Source: Pseudomonas lalucatii (lineage in GTDB: Bacteria; Pseudomonadota; Gammaproteobacteria; Pseudomonadales; Pseudomonadaceae). From it: a stretch of DNA of 64,000 nt. The notes below the pieces were generated by a model that searched no databases, was not told the origin of the DNA, and saw nothing but the letters and a program-made list of their open reading frames with translations. Within the stretch, counting starts at the first letter, position 1. Each line of letters starts with the position of its first letter. The stretch lies in contig NZ_JADPMV010000001.1 in the NCBI RefSeq assembly GCF_018398425.1, positions 496,001 to 560,000 on the forward strand, in the 5' to 3' direction. The position numbers were made by a program, and so were the translations under genes. This document shows, in pieces, positions 1 to 12,276 of the stretch.

Positions 1-482
1 AAGGCCTCAAGCCCTACACCGCGCTGCAACTGGAAGGCCGCGACGTCTACATTTCCAACGGCTGCGTCGGCTGCCACTCGCAGATGATCCGTCCGTTCCG
101 CGCCGAGACCGAGCGCTACGGCCACTACTCGGTGGCCGGCGAGAGCGTCTGGGACCACCCCTTCCTGTGGGGCTCCAAGCGTACCGGCCCGGACCTGGCC
201 CGGGTCGGCGGCCGCTACTCGGACGAGTGGCACCGCGCCCACCTGTACAACCCGCGCAACGTGGTGCCGGAGTCGAAGATGCCCTCCTACCCCTGGCTGG
301 TAGAGAACAAGCTCGACGGCAAGCACACCGCCAGGAAGATGGAAGTCATGCGTGACTTCGGCGTGCCCTACAGCGATGCAGACATCGCCGGGGCCAAGGA
401 TGCGGTGAAGGGCAAGACCGAGATGGACGCGCTGGTCGCGTACCTGCAGGTCCTCGGCACCGCCATCAAGAACAAGCGGTAA
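1..482 (+). CDS. ccoO: cbb3-type cytochrome c oxidase subunit II, C-terminal part (5' end outside window)
   Basis: This is the membrane-anchored mono-haem c subunit of the high-affinity cbb3 terminal oxidase, which passes electrons from CcoP towards the CcoN haem/copper site. The frame is open from base 3. The haem c motif CVGCH is encoded at 63-77 and is followed by the conserved [15 protein letters not shown] stretch typical of CcoO. The N-terminal membrane anchor lies upstream of the window. The stop is at 480-482, and ccoQ follows after 6 bases, so the usual ccoNOQP operon order is kept. Identification is very secure; only the start is missing. Confidence 0.96.
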   Translation, partial: GLKPYTALQLEGRDVYISNGCVGCHSQMIRPFRAETERYGHYSVAGESVWDHPFLWGSKRTGPDLARVGGRYSDEWHRAHLYNPRNVVPESKMPSYPWLVENKLDGKHTARKMEVMRDFGVPYSDADIAGAKDAVKGKTEMDALVAYLQVLGTAIKNKR

Positions 483-488
483 TCCACG

Positions 489-689
489 ATGCCTTCTTTT
501 CTCACGGACGTCGGGACTATTCGCGGCATAGGCACGGCGGTGGTGTTCATCGCCTTCATCGCCGTGGTCCTCTGGGCCTACAGCAGCAAACGCAAGTCGA
601 GCTTCGACGAAGCCGCCAACCTGCCCTTTGCCGATGACCCCAAAGCCGACGAGCGTGACGAGCAATCTTCCAGGAGCAATAACCAATGA
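489..689 (+). CDS. ccoQ: cbb3 oxidase small subunit CcoQ/FixQ
   Basis: A 66-residue single-span membrane protein. Its hydrophobic helix covers roughly residues 10-30 ([20 protein letters not shown]) and is followed by a short charged cytoplasmic tail. CcoQ is a non-catalytic subunit that stabilises the cbb3 complex. It sits between ccoO and ccoP as expected, and its TGA stop overlaps the ccoP ATG in an ATGA, implying translational coupling. Length and position are typical. Confidence 0.93.
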   Translation: MPSFLTDVGTIRGIGTAVVFIAFIAVVLWAYSSKRKSSFDEAANLPFADDPKADERDEQSSRSNNQ

Positions 690-1675
690 CCACGTTCTGG
701 AGTTGGTACGTAACAGTACTTTCACTGGGCACCATCTTCGCCCTGACCTGGCTGATCTTCGGCACCCGCAAGGGCCAGCGCCAGGAGAGCACCGAGGAAA
801 CCGTCGGCCATGTGTTCGACGGCGTCGAGGAGTTCGACAACCCGCTGCCCAAGTGGTGGTTCATGCTGTTCGTCGCCACCATCGTCTTCGCCCTCGGCTA
901 CCTGGCCCTCTACCCGGGCCTGGGCAACTGGAAGGGCCTGCTGCCGGGCTACGACTACCTGGATAACGAGGCCAAGACCCCCTTCGCCGCCAACGTGCAG
1001 ATCGCCGACGGCGAACAGCGCAACGCGGGCTGGACCGGCGTGCACCAGTGGGAGAAGGAAATGGCCAAGGCCGACGCCCAGTACGGGCCGATCTTCGCCA
1101 AGTACGCGGCCATGCCGATCGAGCAGGTCGCCCAGGACGAGCAGGCCCTGAAGATGGGCGGTCGCCTGTTCGCCTCGAACTGCTCGGTGTGCCACGGCTC
1201 CGACGCCAAGGGCGCCTACGGCTTCCCCAACCTGACCGACGGCGACTGGCTGTACGGCGGCGAGCCGGAAACCATCAAGACCACCATCATGGCCGGTCGT
1301 CAGGCGGCCATGCCGGCCTGGAAGGACAGCCTCGGCGAGGAAGGCATCAAGCACGTTACCGCCTACGTGCGCAGCCTGTCCGGCCTGAAGTCCCCCGAGG
1401 GCATCGATGCCGACCCGCTCGCCGGCAAGGAAATCTTCGCCAGCAGCTGCGCCGTGTGCCACGGCGCCGAAGGCAAGGGCCAGCACGCCATGGGCGCGCC
1501 GAACCTGACCGACAAGACCTGGCTCTACGGCTCCAGCTTTGCCCAGGTGCAGCAGACCCTGCGTTACGGCCGCAACGGCCAGATGCCGGCCCAGGAGGCC
1601 TTCCTCGGCAACGACAAGGTGCACCTGCTGGCCGCCTATGTGTACAGCCTGTCGCAGCAAGGCGCAGAGCAGTAA
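686..1675 (+). CDS. ccoP: cbb3 oxidase di-haem subunit III
   Basis: This 329-residue di-haem cytochrome c subunit is the electron entry point of the cbb3 oxidase. It has a short N-terminal membrane segment (about residues 8-26), a second helix around residues 55-75 ([19 protein letters not shown]), and two cytochrome c domains in the periplasm. The haem motifs are CSVCH (C166, C169, H170) and CAVCH (C255, C258, H259). Two helices are typical of the longer CcoP form. It closes the structural operon; the maturation genes begin 138 bases downstream. Confidence 0.96.
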   Translation: MTTFWSWYVTVLSLGTIFALTWLIFGTRKGQRQESTEETVGHVFDGVEEFDNPLPKWWFMLFVATIVFALGYLALYPGLGNWKGLLPGYDYLDNEAKTPFAANVQIADGEQRNAGWTGVHQWEKEMAKADAQYGPIFAKYAAMPIEQVAQDEQALKMGGRLFASNCSVCHGSDAKGAYGFPNLTDGDWLYGGEPETIKTTIMAGRQAAMPAWKDSLGEEGIKHVTAYVRSLSGLKSPEGIDADPLAGKEIFASSCAVCHGAEGKGQHAMGAPNLTDKTWLYGSSFAQVQQTLRYGRNGQMPAQEAFLGNDKVHLLAAYVYSLSQQGAEQ

Positions 1676-1813
1676 GGCTCGCTCCTGCTGCATCGCGACC
1701 CCCGGTCGCACCCAAGTCGGGCGCGGTCGGGGGTACCATAGCGTATTAGTGAAATGCCCTGGGCCGGTGCACGTCGCCCCGGGGCAGCCAGTCAACCGCT
1801 GTGGTAGTCCCCG

Positions 1814-3226
1814 ATGAGTTCGCAGATTCCGGTAAAAGACGTCACCCCTGCCCCGTCCAAGGTCGAGTCCGTCGACCTCTACGCCAATCGCGAAAAGATC
1901 TACACCCGCGCCTTCACCGGCCTGTTCCGCAACCTGCGCATGCTCGGTGGCGCCCTGCTGTTCATCCTCTATTTCGGCACCGTGTGGCTCAGCTGGGATG
2001 GTCGCCAGGCCGTCTGGTGGGACCTGCCGGCGCGCAAGTTCCATATCTTCGGCGCCACCTACTGGCCCCAGGACTTCGTCCTGCTCTCGGCCCTGCTGAT
2101 CATCGCCGCCTTCGGCCTGTTCTTCATCACCGTGTTCGCCGGCCGCGTCTGGTGCGGCTACACCTGCCCGCAGAGCGTGTTCACCTGGGTGTTCATGTGG
2201 GCGGAGAAGGTCACCGAGGGCGACCGCAACCAGCGCATAAAGCTGGACAAGGCGCCGATGACCGGCCGCAAGCTCCTGCGCAAGGCGGCCAAGCACGGCA
2301 TCTGGGTCGCGGTATCCCTGGCCACGGCGCTGACCTTCGTCGGCTACTTCGCGCCGATCCGCGAGCTGATTCCCGAACTGCTGACCCTTGAGGCCAGCGG
2401 CTGGGCGGTGTTCTGGGTCGGCTTCTTCACCCTCGCCACCTACGGCAACGCCGGCTGGTTGCGCGAGCAGGTGTGCATCTACATGTGCCCCTACGCCCGC
2501 TTCCAGAGCGTGATGTTCGACCAGGATACCCTGATCGTCTCCTACGACCCGCGCCGCGGCGAGCACCGCGGGCCGCGCAAGAAGGACGCCGACTACAAGG
2601 CCGAGGGCCTCGGCGACTGCATCGACTGCAAGATGTGCGTGCAGGTCTGCCCGACCGGCATCGACATCCGCGACGGCCTGCAGATCGAATGCATCGGCTG
2701 CGCCGCCTGCATCGACGCCTGCGACAGCATCATGGACAAGATGAACTACCCGAAAGGGCTGATCAGCTACACCACCGAGCACAACCTGTCGGGGCAGCAG
2801 ACCCACCTGGCCCGGCCGCGTCTGATCGGCTACGCCCTGGCCCTGCTGGCGATGATCGGCCTGTTCGTCTGGGCCATCGCCAACCGCCCCCTGGTGGAAC
2901 TGGACGTGATCAAGGACCGCGTGCTGTACCGCGAGAACGAGGCCGGCCGTATCGAGAACGTCTACACCCTGAAGATCATGAACAAGTCCCAGCGCGACGT
3001 GACCTACCTGATCGAAGCCGACGGTCTCGACGGCCTGGTCTACGAAGGCAAGCGCGAGGTCAAGGCGCTGGCCGGCGAGGTCCTGAGCCTGCCGGTAGAG
3101 CTGTCGATCGAGCCCGAGAAGCTGCCGTCCAGCGCCAACGAAATCCGCTTCCGCGTCCAGTCCATCGACGATGCGCGCATCACCAACGACGCCGACAGCC
3201 GCTTCATCGGCCCGGCCGTCCGCTGA
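1814..3226 (+). CDS. ccoG: cbb3 oxidase accessory protein CcoG/FixG (polyferredoxin-like)
   Basis: A 470-residue membrane protein of the maturation operon, thought to handle copper (Cu(II) reduction) during cbb3 assembly. Several membrane helices occupy the N-terminal half (about 40-200). A CGYTCP motif is present, followed by two 4Fe-4S ferredoxin motifs, [12 protein letters not shown] (about 268-280) and [12 protein letters not shown] (about 296-308). One more helix (about 336-355) precedes a C-terminal immunoglobulin-like region. The ribosome site is weak, but the ATG at 1814 gives the family's usual N-terminus. Confidence 0.95.
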   Translation: MSSQIPVKDVTPAPSKVESVDLYANREKIYTRAFTGLFRNLRMLGGALLFILYFGTVWLSWDGRQAVWWDLPARKFHIFGATYWPQDFVLLSALLIIAAFGLFFITVFAGRVWCGYTCPQSVFTWVFMWAEKVTEGDRNQRIKLDKAPMTGRKLLRKAAKHGIWVAVSLATALTFVGYFAPIRELIPELLTLEASGWAVFWVGFFTLATYGNAGWLREQVCIYMCPYARFQSVMFDQDTLIVSYDPRRGEHRGPRKKDADYKAEGLGDCIDCKMCVQVCPTGIDIRDGLQIECIGCAACIDACDSIMDKMNYPKGLISYTTEHNLSGQQTHLARPRLIGYALALLAMIGLFVWAIANRPLVELDVIKDRVLYRENEAGRIENVYTLKIMNKSQRDVTYLIEADGLDGLVYEGKREVKALAGEVLSLPVELSIEPEKLPSSANEIRFRVQSIDDARITNDADSRFIGPAVR

Positions 3227-3243
3227 CCCATGAGCCCCAATCC

Positions 3244-3750
3244 ATGAGCGAACAATCCCCGGTCAAACCCTGGTACAAGCAGTTCTGGCCCTGGTTCATC
3301 CTCGGCCTGCTGGGTTATTCGGTAGTCCAGGGCGTGACCCTGCTGACCATCGCCAGCAAGAACCCGCCGGGACTGATTTCCGACGACTACTACGACGTCG
3401 GCAAGGGCATCAACCAGTCGCTGGAGCGCGAGAAATTCGCCGAGCGCCTGCAGCTGAGCGCCCGCCTCGAGCTGGATGAAGAAACCGGCATCGCCGAGCT
3501 GCGCCTGCAGGGGTACAGCGGCCCGGCGCAGCTGGTACTCAACCTGATCTCGCCGACCCAGCCCGAGCGCGACCGGCGCATCATCCTGCAGCCCCAGGGC
3601 CAGGGCCTGTACCGCGGCCAGATGCAGGATGCCGTGCAGGGCCGGCGCTTCGTCGAGCTGATCGGCCAGGAAGGTGGCCAAGACTGGCGCCTGTTCGAGG
3701 AACGGACCCTGGAACCCGGCAAGGCCGTCCACCTCGGCGCCGCGCGCTAG
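3244..3750 (+). CDS. ccoH: cbb3 assembly protein FixH/CcoH
   Basis: A 168-residue FixH-family protein with one N-terminal transmembrane helix (about residues 14-38) and a periplasmic domain. CcoH is needed for stable assembly of cbb3 oxidase and interacts with CcoP. The start at 3244 ([17 protein letters not shown]) is chosen because the open frame further upstream runs through ccoG and is not coding. It lies 17 bases after ccoG and 23 bases before ccoI, in the expected ccoGHIS order. Confidence 0.92.
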   Translation: MSEQSPVKPWYKQFWPWFILGLLGYSVVQGVTLLTIASKNPPGLISDDYYDVGKGINQSLEREKFAERLQLSARLELDEETGIAELRLQGYSGPAQLVLNLISPTQPERDRRIILQPQGQGLYRGQMQDAVQGRRFVELIGQEGGQDWRLFEERTLEPGKAVHLGAAR

Positions 3751-3773
3751 CGACAGGTCGAAGATCGCCCCCG

Positions 3774-6182
<2,409 letters not shown>

Positions 6183-6194
6183 GCCGGAGACCCG

Positions 6195-6401
6195 ATGTCC
6201 GCGCTCTATATCCTGATTCCCGTGGCCCTGATGCTGGTGGCCTTCGCCATCTGGCTGTTCTTCTGGGCGGTCGACAGCGGCCAGTACGACGACCTCGACG
6301 GCCCGGCCCACAGCATCCTGTTCGACGACGAGGACCCGCAGCACAAGGCCGCGCTCGACGAAGTGGACAAGCCGAGCGAGCAGGGCCCGAAAGGTGACTG
6401 A
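6195..6401 (+). CDS. ccoS: cbb3 oxidase maturation protein CcoS
   Basis: A 68-residue membrane protein with one N-terminal helix (LYILIPVALMLVAFAIWLF) and an acidic tail. The W-x-V-D-S-G-Q-Y-D-D-L-D-G segment is characteristic of CcoS. It is required for cofactor insertion into CcoN. It starts 12 bases after ccoI and overlaps the next gene by 8 bases, indicating one transcript with coupled translation. Confidence 0.93.
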   Translation: MSALYILIPVALMLVAFAIWLFFWAVDSGQYDDLDGPAHSILFDDEDPQHKAALDEVDKPSEQGPKGD

Positions 6402-7077
6402 ACTGGCGCCGCAGCTGCTCTCCGCGCTGATCCTCGGCCTGCTCGGCGGCGGCCACTGCCTGGGCATGTGCGGCGGCCTGATGGGCGCCCTGACCCTGGC
6501 CATTCCCGCCGAACGCCGGGCCCGGCGCCTGCGCCTGCTGCTCGGCTACAACCTCGGGCGCATCCTCAGCTATGCCACCGCCGGCCTGCTCCTCGGCCTG
6601 GCCGGCTGGGCCCTGGCCAGCAGCCCCGCGGCCCTGGCCCTGCGCGTGCTGGCCGCGCTGCTGCTAATCGCCATGGGCCTGTACCTGGCCGGTTGGTGGA
6701 GCGGCCTGACCCGCATCGAGGCCCTCGGCGGCGGCCTGTGGCGACGTATCCAGCCGCTGACCCGGCGCTTCATGCCGGTCGACAGCCCGGCCAAGGCCCT
6801 GCTGCTCGGCGCGCTCTGGGGCTGGCTGCCCTGCGGCCTGGTCTACAGCACCCTGCTGTGGGCGGCCAGCCAGGGCGACGCCCTGGACAGCGCCGTGCTG
6901 ATGCTGGGCTTCGGCCTGGGCACCCTGCCGGTACTGCTCGCCACCGGCATGGCCGCAGAACGCCTCACCGCCCTGCTGCGCAGACGGGGGGTGCGCACCG
7001 CCGGCGGCCTGCTGGTGATCCTGTTCGGCCTCTGGACCCTGCCCGGCCCGCACCAGCACTGGCTGATGGGCCACTGA
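6394..7077 (+). CDS. Sulfite exporter TauE/SafE-family membrane protein (cbb3-linked)
   Basis: A 227-residue polytopic protein with about six hydrophobic helices and the glycine-rich LGLLGGGHCLGMCGGLMGAL start characteristic of the cytochrome-biogenesis-linked branch of the TauE/SafE (DsbD-like) family. The GTG start at 6394 lies inside the end of ccoS, 8 bases before its stop, so the two are likely co-translated. Genes of this family commonly end ccoGHIS operons and are presumed to help copper handling or haem protein maturation. The transported substrate cannot be read from sequence. Confidence 0.88.
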   Translation: MTELAPQLLSALILGLLGGGHCLGMCGGLMGALTLAIPAERRARRLRLLLGYNLGRILSYATAGLLLGLAGWALASSPAALALRVLAALLLIAMGLYLAGWWSGLTRIEALGGGLWRRIQPLTRRFMPVDSPAKALLLGALWGWLPCGLVYSTLLWAASQGDALDSAVLMLGFGLGTLPVLLATGMAAERLTALLRRRGVRTAGGLLVILFGLWTLPGPHQHWLMGH

Positions 7078-7094
7078 GCCGACACCCGGCGCGC

Positions 7095-7108
7095 TTGATG
7101 CAGGTCAA
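7095..7108 (+). promoter_or_regulatory. ANR/FNR box with class II promoter upstream of hemN
   Basis: TTGATGCAGGTCAA differs at one position from the FNR/ANR consensus TTGAT-N4-ATCAA. A plausible -10 hexamer, TAGACT, lies at 7131-7136. This puts the start of transcription near 7143 and the centre of the box at exactly -41.5, the activating position for FNR-type proteins. hemN begins 28 bases after that start. Confidence 0.85.
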
Positions 7109-7170
7109 GATGCCCGCCGGCCCGCGCCCCTAGACTCCCGGCATCGCTCGCTATTCCGGGAACCTCGCCC

Positions 7171-8556
7171 ATGCTCGATGCCATCCAGTGGGACGCCGAC
7201 CTGATCCACCGCTACGACCAGGCCGGCCCGCGCTACACCTCCTACCCCACCGCCGTGCAGTTCCATGGCGACATCGGCCCCTTCGACCTGCTGCACGCCC
7301 TGCGCGACAGCCGCAAGGGCCTGCGCCCGCTTTCGCTCTATGTACATGTGCCGTTCTGCGCGCACATCTGCTACTACTGCGCCTGCAACAAGGTGATCAC
7401 CAAGGATCGCGGCCGCGCCCAGCCCTACCTGCAGGCGCTGGAGCACGAGATAGGCATCATCGGCCGCCACCTGGACCCGCGCCAGCGGGTCGAGCAGCTG
7501 CACCTGGGCGGTGGCACCCCGACCTTCCTCAGCCACGACGAACTGCGCCAGCTGATGGCCCGGCTGCGCAGCCACTTCCAGCTGCTGGACGACGACTCCG
7601 GTGACTACAGCATCGAAATCGACCCGCGCGAGGCCGACTGGTCGACCATGGGCCTGCTCCGCGAGCTCGGCTTCAACCGCGTCAGCCTCGGCGTACAGGA
7701 TCTCGACCCGACGGTGCAACGCGCGATCAACCGCCTGCAGAGCCTGGAGGAGACCCGCGCCATAGTCGAAGCCGCCCGCACCCTGCAGTTCCGTTCGCTG
7801 AACATCGACCTGATCTACGGCCTGCCGCTGCAGACCCCGGCGCACTTCGCCCAGACCGTCGAGGAAGTGATCGCCCTGCAACCGGACCGCCTGTCGCTGT
7901 TCAACTATGCCCACCTGCCCGAGCGCTTCATGCCGCAACGCCGGATCAGCGCCGAGGACCTGCCCTCGCCGACCCACAAGCTGGCCATGCTGCAGGGCAG
8001 CATCGAGCAGCTAAGCGCCGCCGGCTACCGCTATATCGGCATGGACCACTTCGCCCTGCCCGACGACGAATTGGCCATGGCTCAGGAGGACGGCAGCCTG
8101 CAGCGCAACTTCCAGGGCTACACCACCCACGGCCATTGCGACCTGATCGGCCTGGGCGTCTCGGCCATCAGCCAGATCGGCGATCTCTACTGCCAGAACG
8201 GCAGCGACCTGGGCAACTACCAGAGCAGCCTGGCCAGCGGCCAGCTGGCGACCCAGCGCGGCCTGCAGTGCGACGTCGACGACCGCCTGCGCCGCGCGGT
8301 GATCCAGCAGCTGATCTGCCACTTCGAACTGGCGTTCGCGCCGATCGAGCGGGCCTTCGCCATCGACTTTCACACCTACTTCGCCGAGGCCTGGACGCAG
8401 CTGCAGGGAATGCATCGCGACGGCCTGATCGTCCTGAGCCCCGAGGCGATCCGCGTGCGCCCGGGCGGACGCCTGCTGATCCGCGCGCTGTGCATGCTGT
8501 TCGACCGCTACCTGACGCCCCAGCAGCGTCCGCAGCGCTATTCCCGGATCATCTAG
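7171..8556 (+). CDS. hemN: Oxygen-independent coproporphyrinogen III dehydrogenase
   Basis: A 461-residue radical SAM enzyme that converts coproporphyrinogen III to protoporphyrinogen IX without oxygen, supplying haem in anaerobic or micro-oxic growth. The 4Fe-4S cluster motif CAHICYYC gives C63, C67 and C70. The upstream residues YTSYPTAVQFH and the GGGTPTFL motif match HemN rather than HemW-like paralogues. Length is as usual. The ANR-type promoter just upstream, and anr itself as the next gene, fit anaerobic induction. Confidence 0.96.
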   Translation: MLDAIQWDADLIHRYDQAGPRYTSYPTAVQFHGDIGPFDLLHALRDSRKGLRPLSLYVHVPFCAHICYYCACNKVITKDRGRAQPYLQALEHEIGIIGRHLDPRQRVEQLHLGGGTPTFLSHDELRQLMARLRSHFQLLDDDSGDYSIEIDPREADWSTMGLLRELGFNRVSLGVQDLDPTVQRAINRLQSLEETRAIVEAARTLQFRSLNIDLIYGLPLQTPAHFAQTVEEVIALQPDRLSLFNYAHLPERFMPQRRISAEDLPSPTHKLAMLQGSIEQLSAAGYRYIGMDHFALPDDELAMAQEDGSLQRNFQGYTTHGHCDLIGLGVSAISQIGDLYCQNGSDLGNYQSSLASGQLATQRGLQCDVDDRLRRAVIQQLICHFELAFAPIERAFAIDFHTYFAEAWTQLQGMHRDGLIVLSPEAIRVRPGGRLLIRALCMLFDRYLTPQQRPQRYSRII

Positions 8557-8748
8557 GCGGCTTCGCCTGCCACCGGGCAGCATCGGCGCCCATGCGCATT
8601 TCGCCGCGCCCTCGGCCTTCCATGCCAGGCGCTCCGCCGGCCACTGGCCGGGATGCACCGCGCCGCAACTTTGCCCGGATTGGCTGGCTGGGCACCTCTG
8701 CCTGCTGTAACCTTGCTGCTAGTGTGTGATTAGCCAGGGACAACCCCG

Positions 8749-9483
8749 ATGTCGCAATGCGCCAACCTGCGTGCACCTCATCAAGCCCACTGCAAGGACT
8801 GCAGCCTAGCGCCGCTGTGCCTGCCGCTCTCGTTGAATCTCGAGGACATGGACGCCCTCGATGAGATCGTCAAGCGCGGCCGGCCGCTGAAGAAAGGCGA
8901 ATTCCTGTTCCGCCAGGGCGATGCCTTCGGCTCGGTGTTCGCCGTACGCTCCGGAGCCCTGAAGACCTTCAGCCTGAGCGACGCCGGCGAAGAACAGGTC
9001 ACGGGGTTCTACCTGCCCAGCGAACTGGTCGGCCTGTCCGGCATGGACACCGAGAGCTATCCGGTCTCGGCCCAGGCCCTGGAAACCACCTCGGTCTGCG
9101 AGATTCCCTTCGAGCGTCTCGACGAGCTGTCCGTGCAGCTGCCGCAGCTGCGACGCCAGCTGATGCGCGTGATGAGCCGGGAGATTCGCGAGGACCAGCA
9201 GATGCTGCTACTACTGTCGAAGAAAACCGCCGACGAGCGCATCGCCACCTTTCTGGTCAACCTCTCGGCGCGCTTTCGCGCCCGCGGCTTCTCCGCCCAG
9301 CAGTTCCGCCTGGCCATGTCGCGCAACGAGATCGGCAACTACCTGGGACTGGCCGTGGAAACCGTGTCGCGGGTATTCACCCGCTTCCAGCACAGCAAGC
9401 TGATCGAGGCCGAGGGCAAGGAGGTGCATATTCTCGACCCCATCGAACTCTGCGCCCTGGCCGGCGGCAAGCTCGACGGCTGA
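8749..9483 (+). CDS. anr: Anaerobic transcriptional regulator ANR (FNR family)
   Basis: A 244-residue CRP/FNR-family regulator that senses oxygen through a 4Fe-4S cluster and activates cbb3, hemN and denitrification-type genes. Cluster ligands are C15, C18, C24 and C117. The cyclic-nucleotide-binding-like fold spans about 30-145. The C-terminal helix-turn-helix (about 190-225) contains the recognition segment [11 protein letters not shown], with the Glu, Ser and Arg used to read TTGAT half-sites. The start at 8749 is preceded by a short purine-rich stretch. The hemN-anr neighbourhood is standard for pseudomonads. Confidence 0.96.
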   Translation: MSQCANLRAPHQAHCKDCSLAPLCLPLSLNLEDMDALDEIVKRGRPLKKGEFLFRQGDAFGSVFAVRSGALKTFSLSDAGEEQVTGFYLPSELVGLSGMDTESYPVSAQALETTSVCEIPFERLDELSVQLPQLRRQLMRVMSREIREDQQMLLLLSKKTADERIATFLVNLSARFRARGFSAQQFRLAMSRNEIGNYLGLAVETVSRVFTRFQHSKLIEAEGKEVHILDPIELCALAGGKLDG

Positions 9484-9544
9484 GCCCTGTACGGCTGCCT
9501 AGCCGGGCCGGCCACTACCCTTCGTAAGCCGTAGGAGTCCCGCG

Positions 9545-10093
9545 ATGATCTTCGACGAGTTCAGCATCAAGACCCTGGTCCGCCCGGTAGCCGACTTCCC
9601 CAAGCCCGGGGTGACCTTCCGTGACATCACGCCCCTGTTCCAGTCGCCACGGGCGCTGCGCATGGTCGCCGACAGCTTCATCCAGCGCTATGTCGAGGCC
9701 GAATTCAGCCATATCGGCGCCATGGACGCCCGCGGCTTCCTTATCGGCTCGATCATCGCCTACGAGCTGAACAAGCCGCTCATCCTCTTTCGCAAGCAGG
9801 GCAAGCTGCCGGCCGAAGTGCTCAGCGAAGCCTACACGACCGAGTACGGCGAGGCCTTCCTCGAGGTGCACGCCGACAGCCTGTGCGACGGCGACAGCAT
9901 CCTGATCTTCGATGACCTGATCGCCACCGGCGGCACCCTGCTGGCCGCCGCGCAACTGGTGCGGCGCATGGGCGCGCGCATCCACGAGGCCGCGGCGATC
10001 ATCGACCTGCCGGATCTGGGCGGCTCGCAGAAGCTGCAGGATATCGGCATCCCGACCTTTACCCTGACCGCCTTCGCCCTGAACGAGCGCTGA
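9545..10093 (+). CDS. apt: Adenine phosphoribosyltransferase
   Basis: A 182-residue type I phosphoribosyltransferase that makes AMP from adenine and PRPP. The PRPP-binding motif [14 protein letters not shown] is at about 119-132, and the N-terminal [15 protein letters not shown] stretch is diagnostic of Apt. It starts 61 bases after anr on the same strand. It ends facing the convergent gene at 10133, with no strong terminator between them. Confidence 0.96.
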   Translation: MIFDEFSIKTLVRPVADFPKPGVTFRDITPLFQSPRALRMVADSFIQRYVEAEFSHIGAMDARGFLIGSIIAYELNKPLILFRKQGKLPAEVLSEAYTTEYGEAFLEVHADSLCDGDSILIFDDLIATGGTLLAAAQLVRRMGARIHEAAAIIDLPDLGGSQKLQDIGIPTFTLTAFALNER

Positions 10094-10132
10094 GGAAGCG
10101 GTATCGGCTCGGCCCGCCGGGCGCGCCTGCGC

Positions 10133-10831
10133 CTATTCGAAATAGGCCTGGAAGAAGCGATCCAGCTCGCCCTCGTACTGCTCCAGGGAATACAGCGTAT
10201 CGGCCGCCAGCAGGTCGAGCAGGACCATGCCGTTGGGCCCGGAGTCCTCGACGACCGCGGCGCGCAGCCGCCCGCTCATGCCCAGATTGACCTGGCGCAG
10301 GTTACGGTAGACCTCGCGCAACCCGCTCATGGACCAGTCCGCCGACAGGCCCCGCTGCTGACGCAGGTACTGGCCCAGCAGGTAGGAGCCGAAGACCCGG
10401 AAAAGGGTTTCCTCGGTGCCGCTGAACGGCTGGTGGAACCAGGCCATGGCCTTCAGCATCCGCGTGTGCGGACACCCAGAAGTAGCGCCCAGGGCGCCGA
10501 GCAGCGAGCCCAAGGCACGCTGCAAGGTGGTGTGTTGCCGAGTCTCACGCCCGCGCCAGTGCACCTCGACCTCCACCCTTTCGTAGGATGGCGACTGCGC
10601 CAGCAGCTCCACCGGCGCCACCAGCGCCTGCGCGAAGGGGCAACGCGGCGACTGCTCCGGCCGCAATGGGCAATGCCGGCACTGATGGAATTCCAGCCGC
10701 GTCCAGTCGGGCAGTGCCGTGCCCTGCTCGGTCGTGCCAGGTTGCAGTGCGATCCGGTGATCCCAACTGCGGCCATCGGCGAAGTGAAACCTGTAGAGGA
10801 TGACCGAGTCATCCGCGGCCTCTAGATCCAT
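10133..10831 (-). CDS. Conserved hypothetical protein with a CxxC...C cluster
   Basis: A 232-residue protein I cannot assign to a named functional family. The N-terminal third looks beta-rich (VILYRFHFADGRSWDHRIAL). A compact cysteine group, C51, C54 and C64 (QCRHCPLRPEQSPRCPF), followed by C120, could bind zinc or an iron-sulfur cluster. The C-terminal half is probably helical. No signal peptide or membrane helix is seen. The start is supported by AGGTTAG upstream. It faces away from the histidine kinase gene and converges on apt. A similar unannotated gene near anr/apt in related Pseudomonas is recalled, not checked. Confidence 0.75.
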   Translation of the reverse strand: MDLEAADDSVILYRFHFADGRSWDHRIALQPGTTEQGTALPDWTRLEFHQCRHCPLRPEQSPRCPFAQALVAPVELLAQSPSYERVEVEVHWRGRETRQHTTLQRALGSLLGALGATSGCPHTRMLKAMAWFHQPFSGTEETLFRVFGSYLLGQYLRQQRGLSADWSMSGLREVYRNLRQVNLGMSGRLRAAVVEDSGPNGMVLLDLLAADTLYSLEQYEGELDRFFQAYFE

Positions 10832-10989
10832 GGTCTAACCTGATCGTCGAGCGGGGTGAGAATTTAGGGTAGCAGCTTGCCGGCGTAGCCATTGTCCAGG
10901 CGTCATTCTCATGTCGCCTGACATTCGGAGTTGGCCATAGGACGCACTTAACCGCCCCCTCACTCTCTGTCGCAACAAAGGAGCTGGCG

Positions 10990-12276
10990 ATGGACGACAG
11001 GCAGAGCGGCTTGACCAGCGGACTGGTCGAGCAAATCGACATCGGGGTGATCATCCTCGACTCCAGCTTACGCATCCAGTACTGGAACAGCTTCATCAGC
11101 CAGTGCAGCGGCAAGGTCCTGGAGCAGGCCCGCCACCTGCCATTCACCCAGATCTTCCCGGAAGCCGACACGCGCCACCTGCATCGCATGCTGGTGCAGG
11201 TCCGCGATCATGGCCAGCACGTCTATAGCCAGTGGCGCGACAACCCCTACCTGATCCATCTGCCTTACAAGCCGGCGAGCACGCCAGGCGCCCTGATGCT
11301 GCAGAACACCCTGCTGCTCCCCTTTCACGACCCGGAGGGTCGACAGTGCTTCGGCCTGTTGCTGTACGACAGCACGGATTTGGCGCGCCGCGACGAACAG
11401 CTGGACGCCGTGCTCGAGACGTTGAGTGGCAAACAGGCCGAACGGGAACAGCTGCTCAAGAAACTGGAAAAAGCCAACAGCCAACTCCTGCAATCGGAGA
11501 AGCTCGCGGCCATCGGCCAGCTCGCCGCCGGCGTGGCCCATGAGATCAACAATCCGATCGGTTACGTGTTCTCCAACCTCAAGACCCTGGCCGGCTATGT
11601 TCAGGATCTGCTGCACATAGTCGATGCGGTGGACGGCGCCGCCAACCTCGACGAATTGCACCGCCTCAAGCGCAGCATGGAATATGACTATATCCGCAAC
11701 GATGTAGAGGCCTTGATCGGCGAATCCGAGGACGGCATCGACCGGGTCAAGAAGATCATCTCCGCGCTCAAGGATTTCTCCCACATGGAGGAAGAGGCCT
11801 TTCGCTGCGCCGACCTGCACCAGGGCCTGGACAGCACCCTCAACGTGGTCAACAACGAGCTGAAGTACAAGGCCGAGATCGTCAAGGAATACGGCCAGTT
11901 GCCGGAGGTGGAGTGCATCCCCTCGCAGATCAATCAGGTGCTGATGAACCTGTTGGTCAACGCGGCCCATGCCATGGAGCAGTTCGGCCGCATCACCCTG
12001 CGCAGCAATCAGGAAGGCGACTGGGTCTGGCTGGAGGTCGAGGACACCGGCAAGGGCATCGAGCCCCACCTGCTCAACCGCATCTACGAACCCTTCTTCA
12101 CCACCAAGCCAGTCGGCAAGGGCACGGGGCTGGGCCTGGCCCTGTCCTACAGCATCGTGCAGAAACACCACGGCCGTATAGAGGTCAGCAGCGAGCTCGG
12201 CCAGGGTACGCGCTTTCGCATCTGGCTTCCTGTCCAACAACCCACTCCAGACAGTGCAGGCAGCCCGCCGCTATGA
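10990..12276 (+). CDS. PAS-domain sensor histidine kinase
   Basis: A 428-residue soluble histidine kinase with no evident membrane helix, so it senses a cytoplasmic cue. An N-terminal PAS domain (about 15-135; QIDIGVIILDSSLRIQYWN) is followed by a coiled coil (about 140-175), the dimerisation/phosphoacceptor helix with H184 (GVAHEINNPIGYV), and a HATPase domain with N, G1 (DTGKGI), F and G2 (GKGTGLGLAL) boxes. AAGGAGC precedes the ATG. Its stop overlaps the next gene's start in an ATGA, so it is the obvious kinase for the downstream receivers. It resembles the kinase paired with the YN-GYP regulator in P. aeruginosa (recalled as PA2571). Confidence 0.9.
   Translation: MDDRQSGLTSGLVEQIDIGVIILDSSLRIQYWNSFISQCSGKVLEQARHLPFTQIFPEADTRHLHRMLVQVRDHGQHVYSQWRDNPYLIHLPYKPASTPGALMLQNTLLLPFHDPEGRQCFGLLLYDSTDLARRDEQLDAVLETLSGKQAEREQLLKKLEKANSQLLQSEKLAAIGQLAAGVAHEINNPIGYVFSNLKTLAGYVQDLLHIVDAVDGAANLDELHRLKRSMEYDYIRNDVEALIGESEDGIDRVKKIISALKDFSHMEEEAFRCADLHQGLDSTLNVVNNELKYKAEIVKEYGQLPEVECIPSQINQVLMNLLVNAAHAMEQFGRITLRSNQEGDWVWLEVEDTGKGIEPHLLNRIYEPFFTTKPVGKGTGLGLALSYSIVQKHHGRIEVSSELGQGTRFRIWLPVQQPTPDSAGSPPL

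Noticed and set aside
722..2806. 694-codon minus-strand open frame across ccoP and ccoG
   Set aside because: It is antisense to two certain genes. Its His/Ala/Gly/Val-rich composition is typical of complement frames in high-GC DNA, and there is no family resemblance.
10093..10135. Terminator between apt and the convergent hypothetical gene
   Set aside because: Only a short GC dyad without a T-run is present; not strong enough to call.
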